A stretch of DNA of 33,723 nt from Bacteroidota bacterium (lineage in GTDB: Bacteria; Bacteroidota; Bacteroidia; CAIKAF01), in assembly GCA_023432985.1 (NCBI GenBank), contig JAEZEQ010000049.1:1-33723 (forward strand), written 5' to 3'. The position numbers and the translations under genes are program-made. The notes beneath the pieces are model-generated. The model was not told the origin of the DNA, did no database searches, and saw nothing but the letters and a program-made list of their open reading frames with translations. This document shows, piece after piece, positions 33,646-33,723 of this stretch; position 1 is the stretch's first letter, and every line of letters begins with the position of its first letter.

Positions 33646-33723
33646 TCAAATACGCTTAACGCCTCTGTGATAAATGGCACTTTCACCGATAATTGCGTGA
33701 GCGGAGCTCAATCTTCTATGCAC
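33646..33723 (+). other. In-frame continuation of the surface protein gene after the TAA (26 codons, runs off the window)
   Basis: In the same frame as the gene at 32278, the sequence after the TAA reads 'SNTLNASVINGTFTDNCVSG' and on to the window edge with no stop; one flanking frame closes at once. The composition (Ser, Thr, Asn, Gly) matches the protein upstream. This suggests a nonsense mutation, a sequencing error, or readthrough, rather than a natural end. Confidence 0.5.

Overview
The window looks like chromosomal DNA of a Bacteroidota bacterium; I cannot place it below phylum. The evidence is a type IX secretion system (T9SS) cell-surface locus (gliding-motility-type C-terminal sorting domain, PorP/SprF, OmpA/PD40 protein), promoters of the Bacteroidota type (TTG, about 19 nt, TAnnTTTG, most often TACTTTTG), few Shine-Dalgarno sequences, and a typical set of housekeeping genes. 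I saw no tRNA, rRNA, CRISPR array, insertion sequence or prophage.

Left part (1-8374, all minus strand): a three-gene T9SS surface operon transcribed leftward. It encodes a 2013-residue secreted adhesin-like protein with an N-terminal beta-propeller-like region, a tandem array of about 80-residue Ig-like repeats and a type B sorting domain; then a PorP/SprF outer-membrane protein; then an OmpA/PD40-type protein cut by the window edge. A 415-bp AT-rich gap (8375-8789) follows, with a terminator, a G7 tract and a single DnaA-box match.

Translation block (8790-14913, all minus strand): rpsL-rpsG-fusA with its own promoter and terminator, rpmB with its own promoter and terminator, and a tight tdh-(lipid kinase)-rsmE operon. 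Here fusA is terminated and not followed by the S10 ribosomal cluster.

Right part (14914-33723, mostly plus strand): a large SprA-like outer-membrane beta-barrel protein, a YugP-type zinc peptidase (minus), surE plus a small membrane protein, an alpha/beta hydrolase (minus), L-2-hydroxyglutarate oxidase, tatC, an outer-membrane-like protein, fabG, a membrane-anchored VWA protein, a PyrR-like phosphoribosyltransferase and ilvE. A minus-strand group of a metallophosphoesterase, a DUF4293 membrane protein and rimO follows; RimO modifies the S12 protein encoded by rpsL in this same window. The window ends in a secreted protein gene whose frame is interrupted by an in-frame TAA and stays open to the edge.

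Most genes are ordinary housekeeping genes. The points most worth a second look are the homogenised repeat array of the adhesin with one foreign unit inside it, the in-frame stop at 33643, the SprA-like protein with an EF-hand loop, and the G7 tract upstream of the adhesin. I found no convincing evidence of an entirely new multi-gene system.
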